DNA of 20,890 bases. It comes from a virus. Made by a program: the position numbers and the translations under genes. The stretch covers positions 4,291-25,180 of IMG/VR virus record IMGVR_UViG_3300030060_002071; one strand, given 5' to 3'. The notes below the pieces were generated by a model that made no database searches, had not been told where the DNA came from, and saw only the letters and a program-made list of their open reading frames with translations. This document shows positions 7,464-15,970 of this stretch, in pieces. Positions within the stretch are counted from its first letter, which is position 1. Every line of letters starts with the position of its first letter.

Positions 7464-10400
7464 TTACAATGGTCCAGCGCTACAATTGCTTGTTCCGTAA
7501 GTAGCATCACCAAATATAACTTTAAAATTAGCCGCGCCTCCTCCTTGACATATTTCACCTGTTGTGAAATCATTGAATATTCTATATTCACCAACAGCAC
7601 TAACATCGTATGTAACTGTGCCAGGAAATCCATTACTAGCAGCTAACTGTCTATTGTATGAAATAGTATTACCAGCTGTATCTGTAGCGTTAGTCCAAGA
7701 TGATGACGCGTTTGGTCTATATTGTAAACTAACATAAGTAGTAGCTGAACCAGTTCCAGACGTAACAGTTAATGTTGGTGTTAATCTCATAACTCCTTGT
7801 GTTAACGCACCTGTTGTTGAACCTGCAGCAGCATTACCTCTAACGTTATAAACTTTTCTTGTTCCAGTTCCAACATATAATCTACTAGTGGCGTGGTTTA
7901 ATCCAGTACCATTAAGTGTAAGAGAAGATGAAAGAACTTCTGTTCCAACTGGATTTGTCGCGGTAGTTAAAAATAAATACTGTATAGACTCGGTACAGTT
8001 AGCTTGAAAACTACTAGTTTGTCCATTACATATTGCTCTTGGCACGTGTTGAGTACCAGCTGTAAAAGTAATACTACAAGTACTATGCTCACCATTACCA
8101 GCAACATCTGTTAATCTAGTTACTACTGTATAAGTTGTATTTTGAACTAGTTGACCTACACCGGCAGTCATAACGCCCGCGCTACTTACGCTAAATATAT
8201 TTTGTATAGCAGCTGAGTTTGAAGAATCTAAACTATATACTAGTTCTCTAGTGTTATTAGCAGGTGTGCCAGTAGTATCAACACTACCATTAGTTCCACC
8301 TGTAAATGTTTTTATAGTTGTACTACCTGTAGTTATTGAACCAGCAGATGGATTACTACAGTTACCAAATGTTGGCACACAATTTTGCAGTGTAGCTGTT
8401 AAACCTGATACAGTAGAATTATAATCACTAGCACCGTCATTATAGTCTACAGTAAATGTAAACGTATAAATATCTGTTGAATTACCAGGATCGGCTGAAT
8501 TAGTACTATACCAGAAATACTTATCTGCGCTACCTTGCGCTGCTGAATTAGTAAATATTTGAAACTCTTTGTTACCACCAATTGGTCCAGCTAATCTAAA
8601 TAAATTTTCATTAGTTCTGTCTGCACCTGTTTGATCTTCTACTTTTAATATACTAGCTGTAATAGTACCTGTAGTTATTTGAGTACCCGCGCCGTCTACA
8701 AAATTCCAATTAGTACCAGTTGTTTGTTGAGTACCATCGTTCCAAGAACCTAATTGTGTATTTGGAGCAGAGTTTTCACCAAAATCTAAATTAGAAACCT
8801 CTGTTGTAACTGCTCCACCAAACTGAGCATTTATAACTTCATTAAGTCTAGATATTAATCCCACTTGATTTGTTTCATAAAATAAACCAAGCCTAGAAAA
8901 AACTGGTTTAGTTTCGGCAACACTTAAAAAAGGTTGCATAGTAATTAACTTTTGTCCACTACCAGGAATATTAGCAGAGCATTCAGCACCGATTTGACCA
9001 GGTATTGTAGTTCCAGCGCTTATTGGAGTACCACCGTTTTCAGTAGTATCAATTTTCATTACAAATGGATTTAAATCAGAGTTGTAAAAAGGTTGTATAC
9101 CTGGAGAAGCTCCCCATGGTATTGAACCTATAGATACCGGCGTTACATTGTTACCATTTGTTAATGTACCTGTTGCGCCGTATGTTCCTTGAGGAGCATT
9201 CGCTACAAAAGGTATCGCAGCAACTTCTAAATCTCTAACCGTTCCAATAGCTAAAACTTCTTGTGATAAAAAGTTAGGATAATATTGATTATTCCAAGGG
9301 TCTTCTGTTTGTGGAAAACCAGCTGGTCTACCAGCAGCGTTATTTATATTAGGATTATTTACTCTAATAGTTAATATTTCACTACTAGCAAAATCCGTAT
9401 CATTAGGACCTACTTCTTGTAAATCTCTAGGTACTTTGTTTATATTATCACTTAATAATATAGAATACGAATATTTTTCTGATTCTGTGTTACCAGTTTT
9501 TATAGGATCACCTGATACAAAACCAGGTAAATAAACATTGTAATATTCTTGCTCTTGTTGTTTTACAACTATTTTATATGAATACCAACCCAGCGGGTTA
9601 GTTGCGCTGTATATTCCAGGTTCTCCAGATGCTGAAGGTGGATTTGATATTACACCTATTTGAGTATTTAATCTAATATTTAAAGCATCACCTATCCAAT
9701 CAAACACAGGTTCAGCGCCACCAGCAGCTGCTTCAGCTCTAGTTTTATAAGAAGCAAAAACAGTAGAACCTTCTGTTGTAGGATCATTATCATAAGATGA
9801 TAAAATTACATCTGATTGTCTACCAAATTTATCTGCTAATATAAAACCTACTTGATAAGTTCTATTATGTTTTAACGTGTGATAAGGATATTCTACTAGG
9901 TTATTAAATTTTGCAGACTTTTCTTGAACACTAACACTATAATCTATAGAATCAGGACCAGTATGCTTATCAACATAGTTTCCATAAACAACTCTATTAC
10001 TTATTAATTCTTGACCTAAAGCTTTTATAGGAACTTTATCGTATACTCTTGTTGTTTGACCTTCTGGTAATGTTTTATATGGCTTAGAAGACTTATATTG
10101 ATACTCGTAATAATACCAACTTACATTAGCTCCATAAATTAAATCATTAGATACTAAGTTTGGAAAAGCACCTTGTTGAGGTAAAGAACTTAATTCTACT
10201 GTATCTAAAACTTTAACAGCTAAAGCGTCTGATTCTTTATATAAAACATCTATTGCTTTAACTTTCAATCCTGTTTGTATATCTGCAGGTGTTCTATAAT
10301 AAGTAGGAACTTTTAAAGCTATATTATCTACATTGTTTTCAAACCAAGTTATTATAGTAGATTTATAAGTATTATCCATGTCACCTATTAAAGGTCCTTT

Positions 10401-11672
10401 TGTATTATCAGTTTGTGGTCCAGCACCAAATTCACTGTGGTGCTTAGGAATAAATATAGGTTGTGAAAACGGAGCCATTAACGAATATTCATTGTCTTCA
10501 AATTGATACCTATAACTAAATCTTACAAACTTGTCATCTAGTAAAGCTGCATCACCTTTCCAATTAGCATCGTAAAAAGGATTATCTCCTATACGTAAAG
10601 TCACTGGTGTATTAGGTTGGGCAAAAGTCATTGTTTTTGAAACAGTTATAACATATTCCCAAGTAGTAAGTGTAGCATAATTAGCAGCTACACCAACTAT
10701 TGTCGTGCCAGCTGGTATTTTTGACTCCTGACCCACGGTAGTACAAACAACTGAATCACCAACTCTAGGTATTGCTTCACTGCGAGATTGTGTGTATGTT
10801 ATTGTTTTAGCAGCGTTATCTATTTTATTTGCTAAAACACTAGGTGTAGTGTGATTAGCTAAGTATGGATTAGATTTATTTTGAGCTGTTACTCTTAAAA
10901 ATTTTAATTTTTCTCCATTACCAACTGTTATAGCTTTTGATAATATCAATGTATTTGCATCAACTATACCTAATACTTTTATTAAATCTGTTATATCTGA
11001 AACAGCATTAAAAGTAGTTCCTCTTTCTTGATTAACTAGAACATCTCCTGGTAAAACGTTACTAGTATTATCATCTATCACTAGTGTTGGACTATTGTTT
11101 ACCGCTCCATTAGCTCTAGTAGCAAACTCTTGATATATTTTTATTTTATCCCATGGATAAAATTTAGCTACAGATATTTGATCTTCAGAACTATAGTGAC
11201 TACTATCAGAGTAAGCTTTATTTACATTTATTTTTCTAGGTTGATTTAAATTATCTGTAAAAAATAATAATTCTTGAACTAAGTTAGCTCCATATATAGG
11301 AAATGATTGATTAAAATTTAAAAAATGACCTGATACTAACGTGGTTAGGTTGTCAGCGTCAACATCGTATCTATATATTCCCATGTTAGCAGAGTTAGTA
11401 GCTCTAACACCAGCTGCATTATTATAATCTGTAGCAAAAACATATATTAAATTTTCACTTTCATTAGTAACATAACCTATTATTTTTTTACTACCACCAG
11501 TATCAAACAACTCTGTATTACCTAACACATTTTCAAACTCACCTACAGTATCACTTTCAGATCTACTAATTTGTAAATTTATGGCTTCTCTGTATTCACC
11601 GTTAGGTATAATACGAGAGTCAAGATCTTGATTCATTTTGCCTTTTAAAAAAGCATTTTTAATCTGTGCCAT
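7464..11672 (-). CDS. Large tail muzzle/nozzle-type protein with C-terminal Ig/cadherin-like region, 1402 aa
   Basis: The first ~55 residues (AFLKGKMNQDLDSRIIPNGE, then YREAINLQISRSESDTVGEF and ENVLGN) match, from memory, the start of large tail proteins in crAss-like phages and uncultured marine Bacteroidota phages, where the protein forms the distal muzzle or nozzle. The fold is beta-rich throughout, with repeated YxY and Asn/Gly turn segments. From about residue 1060 the composition changes to Thr/Ser/Gly-rich sequence. Around 1130-1195 there is a cadherin/Ig-like pattern (VYSLDSSNSAAIQNIFSVSS, AGVMTAGV, then YTVVTRLTDVAGN). Cysteines, rare before, become frequent from ~1096 to the end (about ten). 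This C-terminal third could be a surface-exposed adhesion or host-contact region. It starts 3 bases after the upstream ring-protein gene and ends in tandem TAA TAA. The second half expected of a muzzle protein appears instead in the next gene. Role known by resemblance only. Confidence 0.82.
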   Translation of the reverse strand: MAQIKNAFLKGKMNQDLDSRIIPNGEYREAINLQISRSESDTVGEFENVLGNTELFDTGGSKKIIGYVTNESENLIYVFATDYNNAAGVRATNSANMGIYRYDVDADNLTTLVSGHFLNFNQSFPIYGANLVQELLFFTDNLNQPRKINVNKAYSDSSHYSSEDQISVAKFYPWDKIKIYQEFATRANGAVNNSPTLVIDDNTSNVLPGDVLVNQERGTTFNAVSDITDLIKVLGIVDANTLILSKAITVGNGEKLKFLRVTAQNKSNPYLANHTTPSVLANKIDNAAKTITYTQSRSEAIPRVGDSVVCTTVGQESKIPAGTTIVGVAANYATLTTWEYVITVSKTMTFAQPNTPVTLRIGDNPFYDANWKGDAALLDDKFVRFSYRYQFEDNEYSLMAPFSQPIFIPKHHSEFGAGPQTDNTKGPLIGDMDNTYKSTIITWFENNVDNIALKVPTYYRTPADIQTGLKVKAIDVLYKESDALAVKVLDTVELSSLPQQGAFPNLVSNDLIYGANVSWYYYEYQYKSSKPYKTLPEGQTTRVYDKVPIKALGQELISNRVVYGNYVDKHTGPDSIDYSVSVQEKSAKFNNLVEYPYHTLKHNRTYQVGFILADKFGRQSDVILSSYDNDPTTEGSTVFASYKTRAEAAAGGAEPVFDWIGDALNIRLNTQIGVISNPPSASGEPGIYSATNPLGWYSYKIVVKQQEQEYYNVYLPGFVSGDPIKTGNTESEKYSYSILLSDNINKVPRDLQEVGPNDTDFASSEILTIRVNNPNINNAAGRPAGFPQTEDPWNNQYYPNFLSQEVLAIGTVRDLEVAAIPFVANAPQGTYGATGTLTNGNNVTPVSIGSIPWGASPGIQPFYNSDLNPFVMKIDTTENGGTPISAGTTIPGQIGAECSANIPGSGQKLITMQPFLSVAETKPVFSRLGLFYETNQVGLISRLNEVINAQFGGAVTTEVSNLDFGENSAPNTQLGSWNDGTQQTTGTNWNFVDGAGTQITTGTITASILKVEDQTGADRTNENLFRLAGPIGGNKEFQIFTNSAAQGSADKYFWYSTNSADPGNSTDIYTFTFTVDYNDGASDYNSTVSGLTATLQNCVPTFGNCSNPSAGSITTGSTTIKTFTGGTNGSVDTTGTPANNTRELVYSLDSSNSAAIQNIFSVSSAGVMTAGVGQLVQNTTYTVVTRLTDVAGNGEHSTCSITFTAGTQHVPRAICNGQTSSFQANCTESIQYLFLTTATNPVGTEVLSSSLTLNGTGLNHATSRLYVGTGTRKVYNVRGNAAAGSTTGALTQGVMRLTPTLTVTSGTGSATTYVSLQYRPNASSSWTNATDTAGNTISYNRQLAASNGFPGTVTYDVSAVGEYRIFNDFTTGEICQGGGAANFKVIFGDATYGTSNCSAGPL
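7490..8390 (-). other. Cysteine-rich Ig/cadherin-like C-terminal region of the large tail protein
   Basis: This covers roughly residues 1095-1395 of the 1402-residue protein. The sequence is low-complexity Thr/Ser/Gly/Asn with beta-strand alternation, a cadherin-like stretch near its start, and about ten cysteines (for example LQNCVPTFGNCSNPS, RAICNGQ, QANCTES, GEICQGG, SNCSAGPL). Ig-like additions on phage tail proteins commonly serve weak binding to carbohydrate or cell surface. That function is inferred here. Confidence 0.5.
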
Positions 11673-11675
11673 GTA

Positions 11676-12899
11676 TTAATGTTTTATCCATTTAGATTTG
11701 TTACGCATAACTTGTACGATTTCATCTAACTTAATATTAGATAATCTAATTTTAGCATTACGTAAAGCTGCATATCTTTGTTTTTTATATTGTGGTGCAA
11801 TAGCTGCAGTAGCTGTTCTAGTTGACATTATACTATATAGTAAATGCTGATACATAGCTTCTTCAGCTAACTTAGGAACTTTAGTATCTAAATCGTACGC
11901 AAGTCCATCAGAAATATATTCTAATATAATAAGTTTTTGACTTAAATCACTTGAAAAATTAAAAGTACCTCTTTTATAATCAATATTAAACCAACCATTC
12001 ATCTGCATGTTTACTGGATCGCCACCATATCTTTGACCATACCAAGCAAAAGGTCCGCCAGGCTCACCCCACCAATCATACATAAATAAATCTGGATTTG
12101 TATAATCATTAGGATATAAACCTGTTATATTACTTGGATTTGATTTTTGCCATTTTTCATTTATCTGTGGAGTACCTTCAATGTTGTCTCCAAAATTATC
12201 TTGTACTATTTCACCATCAGCTGCTTGAACTGGTGCTTCCCATGGACTACTTGTTAACTGTGTAGGATATATAGTGTGTTTCACACCATTACCATCTACC
12301 CAAGATAATTTAACATAATTAACATAATCTTGCGGTATTGTTAATGAAAGGCTATCTGGTATTGTTAATTCTTGAGATTTTATACTTTTTAAAGTGTCAT
12401 AACTAAACTCCTGCAAACCTCTTTTAGCATGAAAAATAACATCTGTTCTATTAACTCTAGGTATTAATTTGTCTTGACCCACATATCCAACTATAAAATT
12501 ATTTATTATTTCTCTTAATTTTATATATTCATAACCACCATAGTTGTTCTCAACAGCACCTTCTTTTAATTGTATTTTTACATAAGTACCTATTCCTTGA
12601 CCAGCTCCTAATGTAACTCTACTTGTTGTTCTGTAACCTTGCTCTATATAAGTTATTGTATAAGCTGTTGTATATTCAGTCCAGTTGCTTATACCATTAG
12701 GACTAGTGTATATTTGAAAGTTATTAAGCGTGTAATCAGGATCTGTAGTCGCGTAACTTGTTGTGCTACCTAAAGCTAATTTAGTGTTAAATGTAAAATC
12801 ATATACAGTAGTTGCAGCTACTGACGTATATAATATCTGCGCTCCGGCGTAATACTGAAAATTATTTTCACGGATTAATCCGCCATCTGGTTTAGGCAT
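11676..12899 (-). CDS. Tail stabilisation / ring (tail tubular A-type) protein, 407 aa
   Basis: The N-terminal ~120 residues are beta-rich (VAATTVYDFTFNTKLALGST). They lead into a helical segment at about 127-171 (LREIINNFIVGYVGQDKLI, then RTDVIFHAKRGLQEFSYDTL), followed by LTIPDSLSLTIPQDYVNYVK and a Trp/Gly/Pro/Tyr-rich stretch near 260-290. The helical 'FVGYVG...RTDVI..AK.G.QEFSYD.L' pattern is what I recall of the stabilisation protein of crAss-like phages, related in role to the tail tubular or adaptor proteins that join portal and nozzle in podoviruses. The last ~60 residues are basic and helical (KKQRYAALRNAKIRL). The gene begins 3 bases after the upstream gene and ends 3 bases before the muzzle-like gene, so the three are surely co-translated. 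Assembly into a 12-fold ring under the portal is inferred from family role. Confidence 0.78.
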   Translation of the reverse strand: MPKPDGGLIRENNFQYYAGAQILYTSVAATTVYDFTFNTKLALGSTTSYATTDPDYTLNNFQIYTSPNGISNWTEYTTAYTITYIEQGYRTTSRVTLGAGQGIGTYVKIQLKEGAVENNYGGYEYIKLREIINNFIVGYVGQDKLIPRVNRTDVIFHAKRGLQEFSYDTLKSIKSQELTIPDSLSLTIPQDYVNYVKLSWVDGNGVKHTIYPTQLTSSPWEAPVQAADGEIVQDNFGDNIEGTPQINEKWQKSNPSNITGLYPNDYTNPDLFMYDWWGEPGGPFAWYGQRYGGDPVNMQMNGWFNIDYKRGTFNFSSDLSQKLIILEYISDGLAYDLDTKVPKLAEEAMYQHLLYSIMSTRTATAAIAPQYKKQRYAALRNAKIRLSNIKLDEIVQVMRNKSKWIKH

Positions 12900-12902
12900 G
12901 TG

Positions 12903-13628
12903 TTATGAGTTTTGCGTTTGTTGTTCTTGTTGTTGTTCCATTTGTGCTACCTGTATAATGGTAGGATCATTTATTATTACTCCTGCATATGCTAGTATTT
13001 GTATTATAACATTTGTTTGCTCTGATACACTTAAATCAAAATCAACTGATGTAACAGAATTGTATAAATATTGACCAACACCACCAATTGTATAATTCCA
13101 CTCTATATCTACTGGTTTAGCAATATAAGAAATAGTTACATTTGGACGTTCAGCAGTGCTGACGAGTGTTGTAGGATATACAAATATCTTATCTTTCTCA
13201 TATAAATATATTGGAAAATTACTTGTGGGTTGAGTTAGTGGAGATAATAATAACTGAGTTATTTCGTTTCTTTGAGCATACTGAGTAAGCTCTGCTTCTT
13301 TATAAAAAACAGAGCCTAATCTGTATATTACATCTGTACCGTCAGCTGTTAAAGTGTAATGAGCAGGTGGTCCTGCAACATAAGCAACGGTTCCAGTTCT
13401 TTGAAAATACTGTAACTGCTTTTCTATGTTTTCAACACGGTTAGCATATTCAGTATCGTTTTGAGGCAATCTATACTGTTGATTAAGTGTATCAAAATAA
13501 CCTTGAAATATATTTAACTGCACCTGAGTACCAACTCTGTTGAACTCATCAGGTGTCATATATCCTCTTTGTTGTTGGTTAAGTATTAATAAAACTGTTT
13601 TGTATACAGTATCAACATTTATTGCCAT
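12903..13628 (-). CDS. crAss-like tail ring/connector structural protein, 241 aa
   Basis: Residues 17-33 read NQQQRGYMTPDEFNRVG, followed by AQ-type helical sequence ending in FQGYFDTLNQQ. I recognise 'N..Q.GY.(T/S)P.EFN' as the recurring N-terminal motif of a small structural protein found in crAss-like and other Bacteroidota phages between head and tail genes. The middle and C-terminal parts are beta-rich (PIYLYEKDKIFVYPTTL, then VTISYIAKPVDIEWNYT). A final helix contains VIIQILAYAGVIINDP and a Gln-rich tail (QMEQQQEQQTQ). The protein probably forms part of the collar or a tail ring between portal and muzzle; the precise ring cannot be named from sequence alone. It starts in an A/T-only context (ATTATAATG), 18 bases behind the preceding gene, and is 3 bases from the next start. 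Confidence 0.75.
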   Translation of the reverse strand: MAINVDTVYKTVLLILNQQQRGYMTPDEFNRVGTQVQLNIFQGYFDTLNQQYRLPQNDTEYANRVENIEKQLQYFQRTGTVAYVAGPPAHYTLTADGTDVIYRLGSVFYKEAELTQYAQRNEITQLLLSPLTQPTSNFPIYLYEKDKIFVYPTTLVSTAERPNVTISYIAKPVDIEWNYTIGGVGQYLYNSVTSVDFDLSVSEQTNVIIQILAYAGVIINDPTIIQVAQMEQQQEQQTQNS

Positions 13629-13646
13629 TATAATCTATTTTTATTG

Positions 13647-14417
13647 TTAAATAAGCTTTTTAGCTACGTTCTTATAAATTTCTACTCCTTCATCAGTTTT
13701 AAACCACGCTGCTAGTGCTGCATATGGGTTTTCATCAAAAGGAACACTAAATAGTTTTCTTTTGTTTTTACCAATAGTAAAACTTCTTTGATCGTTAGCT
13801 AATTCTATTAAGCCTTGTTCTACAGCTTTGATACCAAAGTTTCTTAACTGTACGTTTTCATCGTTAGCTAATTCAATAAATAATCTTGAGTTATCTCTAG
13901 CGAATTTTAACAAGTCTCTTTTTATTTCTTTTGAAGCCATTTTATTTACTTCAGAACCAATTTCAGTTCTTAATATTGCCTCTGCTTGATCTACATCTAG
14001 CGTTTTAGCTATATTTAATGCTTCAATTTGATATTCTATTTCATCAACCTCATATTCTGCTTGTTGCAAAGGTTTAAGTTCTCTATATCTTTTTTCTCTA
14101 TCAGGGTGATATAATGAAAGCAGTTTTTGTAAAGCTTGTTCTTGTTTTGGAACTGTTAGTGAACCATCTGTAAACATAATATGTTTTAAAGTTACTTCAC
14201 CTTTTTGTTCATCTGTAAAACAAGAAGATTGATTTGTAGCATATCTTAATGCTCTTTGTGAGTTTTTATTTGTATCAAAATATAACAGAGGATATTTTTC
14301 TGTATGTCTTGATTTTATTGTATATGTTAAAGGGTTTTTGTCACCTCTTAAAACATATGTTCTATCTTTTATTTCCCAACCTTCTTCAGCTGGGTTTACT
14401 TTTACTTTTTTTGTCAT
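13647..14417 (-). CDS. Unrecognised protein encoded directly downstream of the capsid gene, 256 aa
   Basis: I cannot assign a function. The N-terminal ~90 residues look beta-rich (WEIKDRTYVLRGDKNPLTYT, then YPLLYFDTNKNSQRALRYAT) and carry the only cysteine (NQSSCF). From about residue 90 the protein is helical and charged, with coiled-coil-like Glu/Lys/Leu segments (LQQAEYEVDEIEYQIEAL). It ends in a compact 'ENPYAALAAWFKTDEGVEIY' segment. There is no signal peptide or membrane segment. Genes in this place in related phages are often head-completion, capsid-decoration or connector proteins, and that is my best guess. It is separated from the capsid gene by 63 bases that carry a strong hairpin, so it is probably made at a much lower level than the capsid protein. 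The HPD triplet near residue 104 is not accompanied by a recognisable J-domain. Confidence 0.75.
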   Translation of the reverse strand: MTKKVKVNPAEEGWEIKDRTYVLRGDKNPLTYTIKSRHTEKYPLLYFDTNKNSQRALRYATNQSSCFTDEQKGEVTLKHIMFTDGSLTVPKQEQALQKLLSLYHPDREKRYRELKPLQQAEYEVDEIEYQIEALNIAKTLDVDQAEAILRTEIGSEVNKMASKEIKRDLLKFARDNSRLFIELANDENVQLRNFGIKAVEQGLIELANDQRSFTIGKNKRKLFSVPFDENPYAALAAWFKTDEGVEIYKNVAKKLI

Positions 14418-14442
14418 GATATAATATAATTAAATAAGTTAA

Positions 14443-14471
14443 AGGTATTGGGCGCCGAAGCGCCCTTACCT
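14443..14471 (-). terminator. cUUCGg stem-loop behind the major capsid gene (terminator or RNA-stabilising hairpin)
   Basis: On the minus strand the RNA has a 5-bp outer stem (AGGUA with UACCU), a small internal loop (A opposite AA), a 6-bp GC-only inner stem (GGGCGC with GCGCCC) and a UUCG loop closed by C-G, the exceptionally stable tetraloop. It starts 9 bases after the capsid stop codon. The sequence after it (UUAACUUAUUUAAUUAU) is U-rich but has no continuous U-run, so it may be a leaky terminator or a 3' end-protecting hairpin that raises capsid mRNA over the genes downstream. It is the only strong GC hairpin I see in the window. Confidence 0.7.
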
Positions 14472-14480
14472 ATATAAAAA

Positions 14481-15959
14481 TTAAGCTGTAAATAATACAA
14501 AATTATTTCTAGCTTGAACACATAAACATCTTTCAGATAAGAAGTTTACTTCCATCGCGTCTAATGTAGAACTAAATGCTCCACCAACAGAACCTGTTAG
14601 CCAAGATTTCATTCTTCTATCATCAGCTTGAGAAGCTCTATATCTTACATGTAAGAAAGGTCTTCTAATGTTTGTTCCAAGTAATTGATCGTATACTGTA
14701 GAAGTTCCAGCAGGTACTAATACACCATCGATGTTGTCACCGTTAACAAAGTTAGCAGATCCACCTCTTAATGAAGCGTCGTTTAAGTATTTCCAAGAAG
14801 TCTTATAGAAGTCATATGAACCTCTTCTAAATCCAGAGAAACCTAAGTTAAGCGCCATATCTTCAGAGTTTTCAAATACACCGTAAGATGTACCACCAGC
14901 TCCGTAAGAGTTTTGTTGTGCTAACATGTTATCAAATAATAACTCAGTTTTTCTGTCTAAGAATAACATATTCTCTTCAATAGCTCCTTGGCTATCTAGT
15001 AATTGTAATACAGAATCAAAATCCTGTAATGAACCAGCAAATCCAGAAAGTACATTACCGCCATTGTTGATAGCAGCAAATAAACCTTCAGTACCGATTT
15101 GTCCAGCACCAGCAGTTCCAGGGAAACCTAAAGCTGCAACACCACGTATAGCAGTTGCTTGTGCACCATTAGCTAATTCACCTTCGATCATTGCCATTTC
15201 TAAATAATCTTCAAATCTTAATCTAGTTTCACCTTCAGCTTTTAGATACCATAAGTATCCAGAAGTTCCATCTTCAGCAGCTACTTCAACCCAGCCGATT
15301 TGTGCTGTATCAGATCCAGATACTGCGTATCTATCTCTAATAATAATTGGTTTGTTGCTAAATACAGATAATTGTGGCTCAACAGATTGACCTGTAGAGT
15401 TATCTAATGTAGATCCTTTTCCAAATTCAGAACCATAAACAAACATTTTTAATCCAGTCATACCAGCGGCTACATTAGCATTAATTTTAGCTCTAGTATA
15501 AGGAACAGCGTCGATAACTAAAGCACCTAATGCTGAACCAGTGTTTGCACCTGAATCAGAAACGATACATTTTACAGTAAATGAAGGATCATTTGGATCC
15601 ATAATTACGATTGTTTGGTTAATAAATACCGCGTTGTCTGCACCTACGATAGTTAATCTACTACCGTTATTTGCACCTGAACCAGAAACTGATACATTAT
15701 CATAAGAGATATGTAATCTGTTTTGCTCAGACCATACAACTTGGTCAGACATCATTGGCATTTCAGCACCAACCATTCTCAAGAAGCCTCCAATCGTTCT
15801 GTTTCCATAACGCTCTACCTCGGCTTCATAAATTTCAGGTAGATATTGTTGCGCGAAATCATTACCTCCACCGTCAGCAAAGTTTAAGTAGTTGTCTACT
15901 AAAGTTTGTTTCTTAGGCGATGGTATAAGACTTCCGAACTGAGGACTTAATACACCCAT
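14481..15959 (-). CDS. Major capsid protein (HK97-type fold inferred), 492 aa
   Basis: Several things mark this as the coat protein: its position after portal and scaffold genes, its length, the Gly/Ala/Asn/Ser-rich composition, and clearly more GC-rich, expression-adapted codon use than its neighbours (Ile mostly ATT/ATC, whereas other genes use ATA heavily). An N-terminal arm (residues 1-45) contains a helix-forming 'NDFAQQYLPEIYEAEVERYG' segment. The middle is beta-rich with an Asn/Gly-rich insertion (90-160). A long helix follows (LRFEDYLEMAMIEGELANGA, ~245-265), and the end reads VNFLSERCLCVQARNNFVLF. From memory, the 'SERCL.VQ..N.FVLF' ending and 'FLHVRYRASQADDRRMKSWL' resemble capsid proteins of crAss-like and marine Bacteroidota phages. 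No N-terminal delta domain or protease gene is visible, so scaffold rather than cleavage probably guides assembly. The ATG at 15959 is preceded by TTTAAA; the scaffold stop is 11 bases upstream. Confidence 0.92.
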   Translation of the reverse strand: MGVLSPQFGSLIPSPKKQTLVDNYLNFADGGGNDFAQQYLPEIYEAEVERYGNRTIGGFLRMVGAEMPMMSDQVVWSEQNRLHISYDNVSVSGSGANNGSRLTIVGADNAVFINQTIVIMDPNDPSFTVKCIVSDSGANTGSALGALVIDAVPYTRAKINANVAAGMTGLKMFVYGSEFGKGSTLDNSTGQSVEPQLSVFSNKPIIIRDRYAVSGSDTAQIGWVEVAAEDGTSGYLWYLKAEGETRLRFEDYLEMAMIEGELANGAQATAIRGVAALGFPGTAGAGQIGTEGLFAAINNGGNVLSGFAGSLQDFDSVLQLLDSQGAIEENMLFLDRKTELLFDNMLAQQNSYGAGGTSYGVFENSEDMALNLGFSGFRRGSYDFYKTSWKYLNDASLRGGSANFVNGDNIDGVLVPAGTSTVYDQLLGTNIRRPFLHVRYRASQADDRRMKSWLTGSVGGAFSSTLDAMEVNFLSERCLCVQARNNFVLFTA

Positions 15960-15970
15960 TTTAAATAGTT

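Noticed and set aside
14095-14112. HPD triplet in the post-capsid protein suggesting a DnaJ J-domain
   Set aside because: The flanking helices and the hydrophobic pattern of a J-domain before the HPD are missing, and the segment lies in the middle of a longer charged helical region.
14418-14442. Promoter in the AT-rich stretch between the capsid hairpin and the next gene
   Set aside because: TATATTATA-like boxes arise easily in sequence this AT-rich, and no matching upstream element of a Bacteroidota promoter (TTTG spaced from TAnnTTTG) could be identified.
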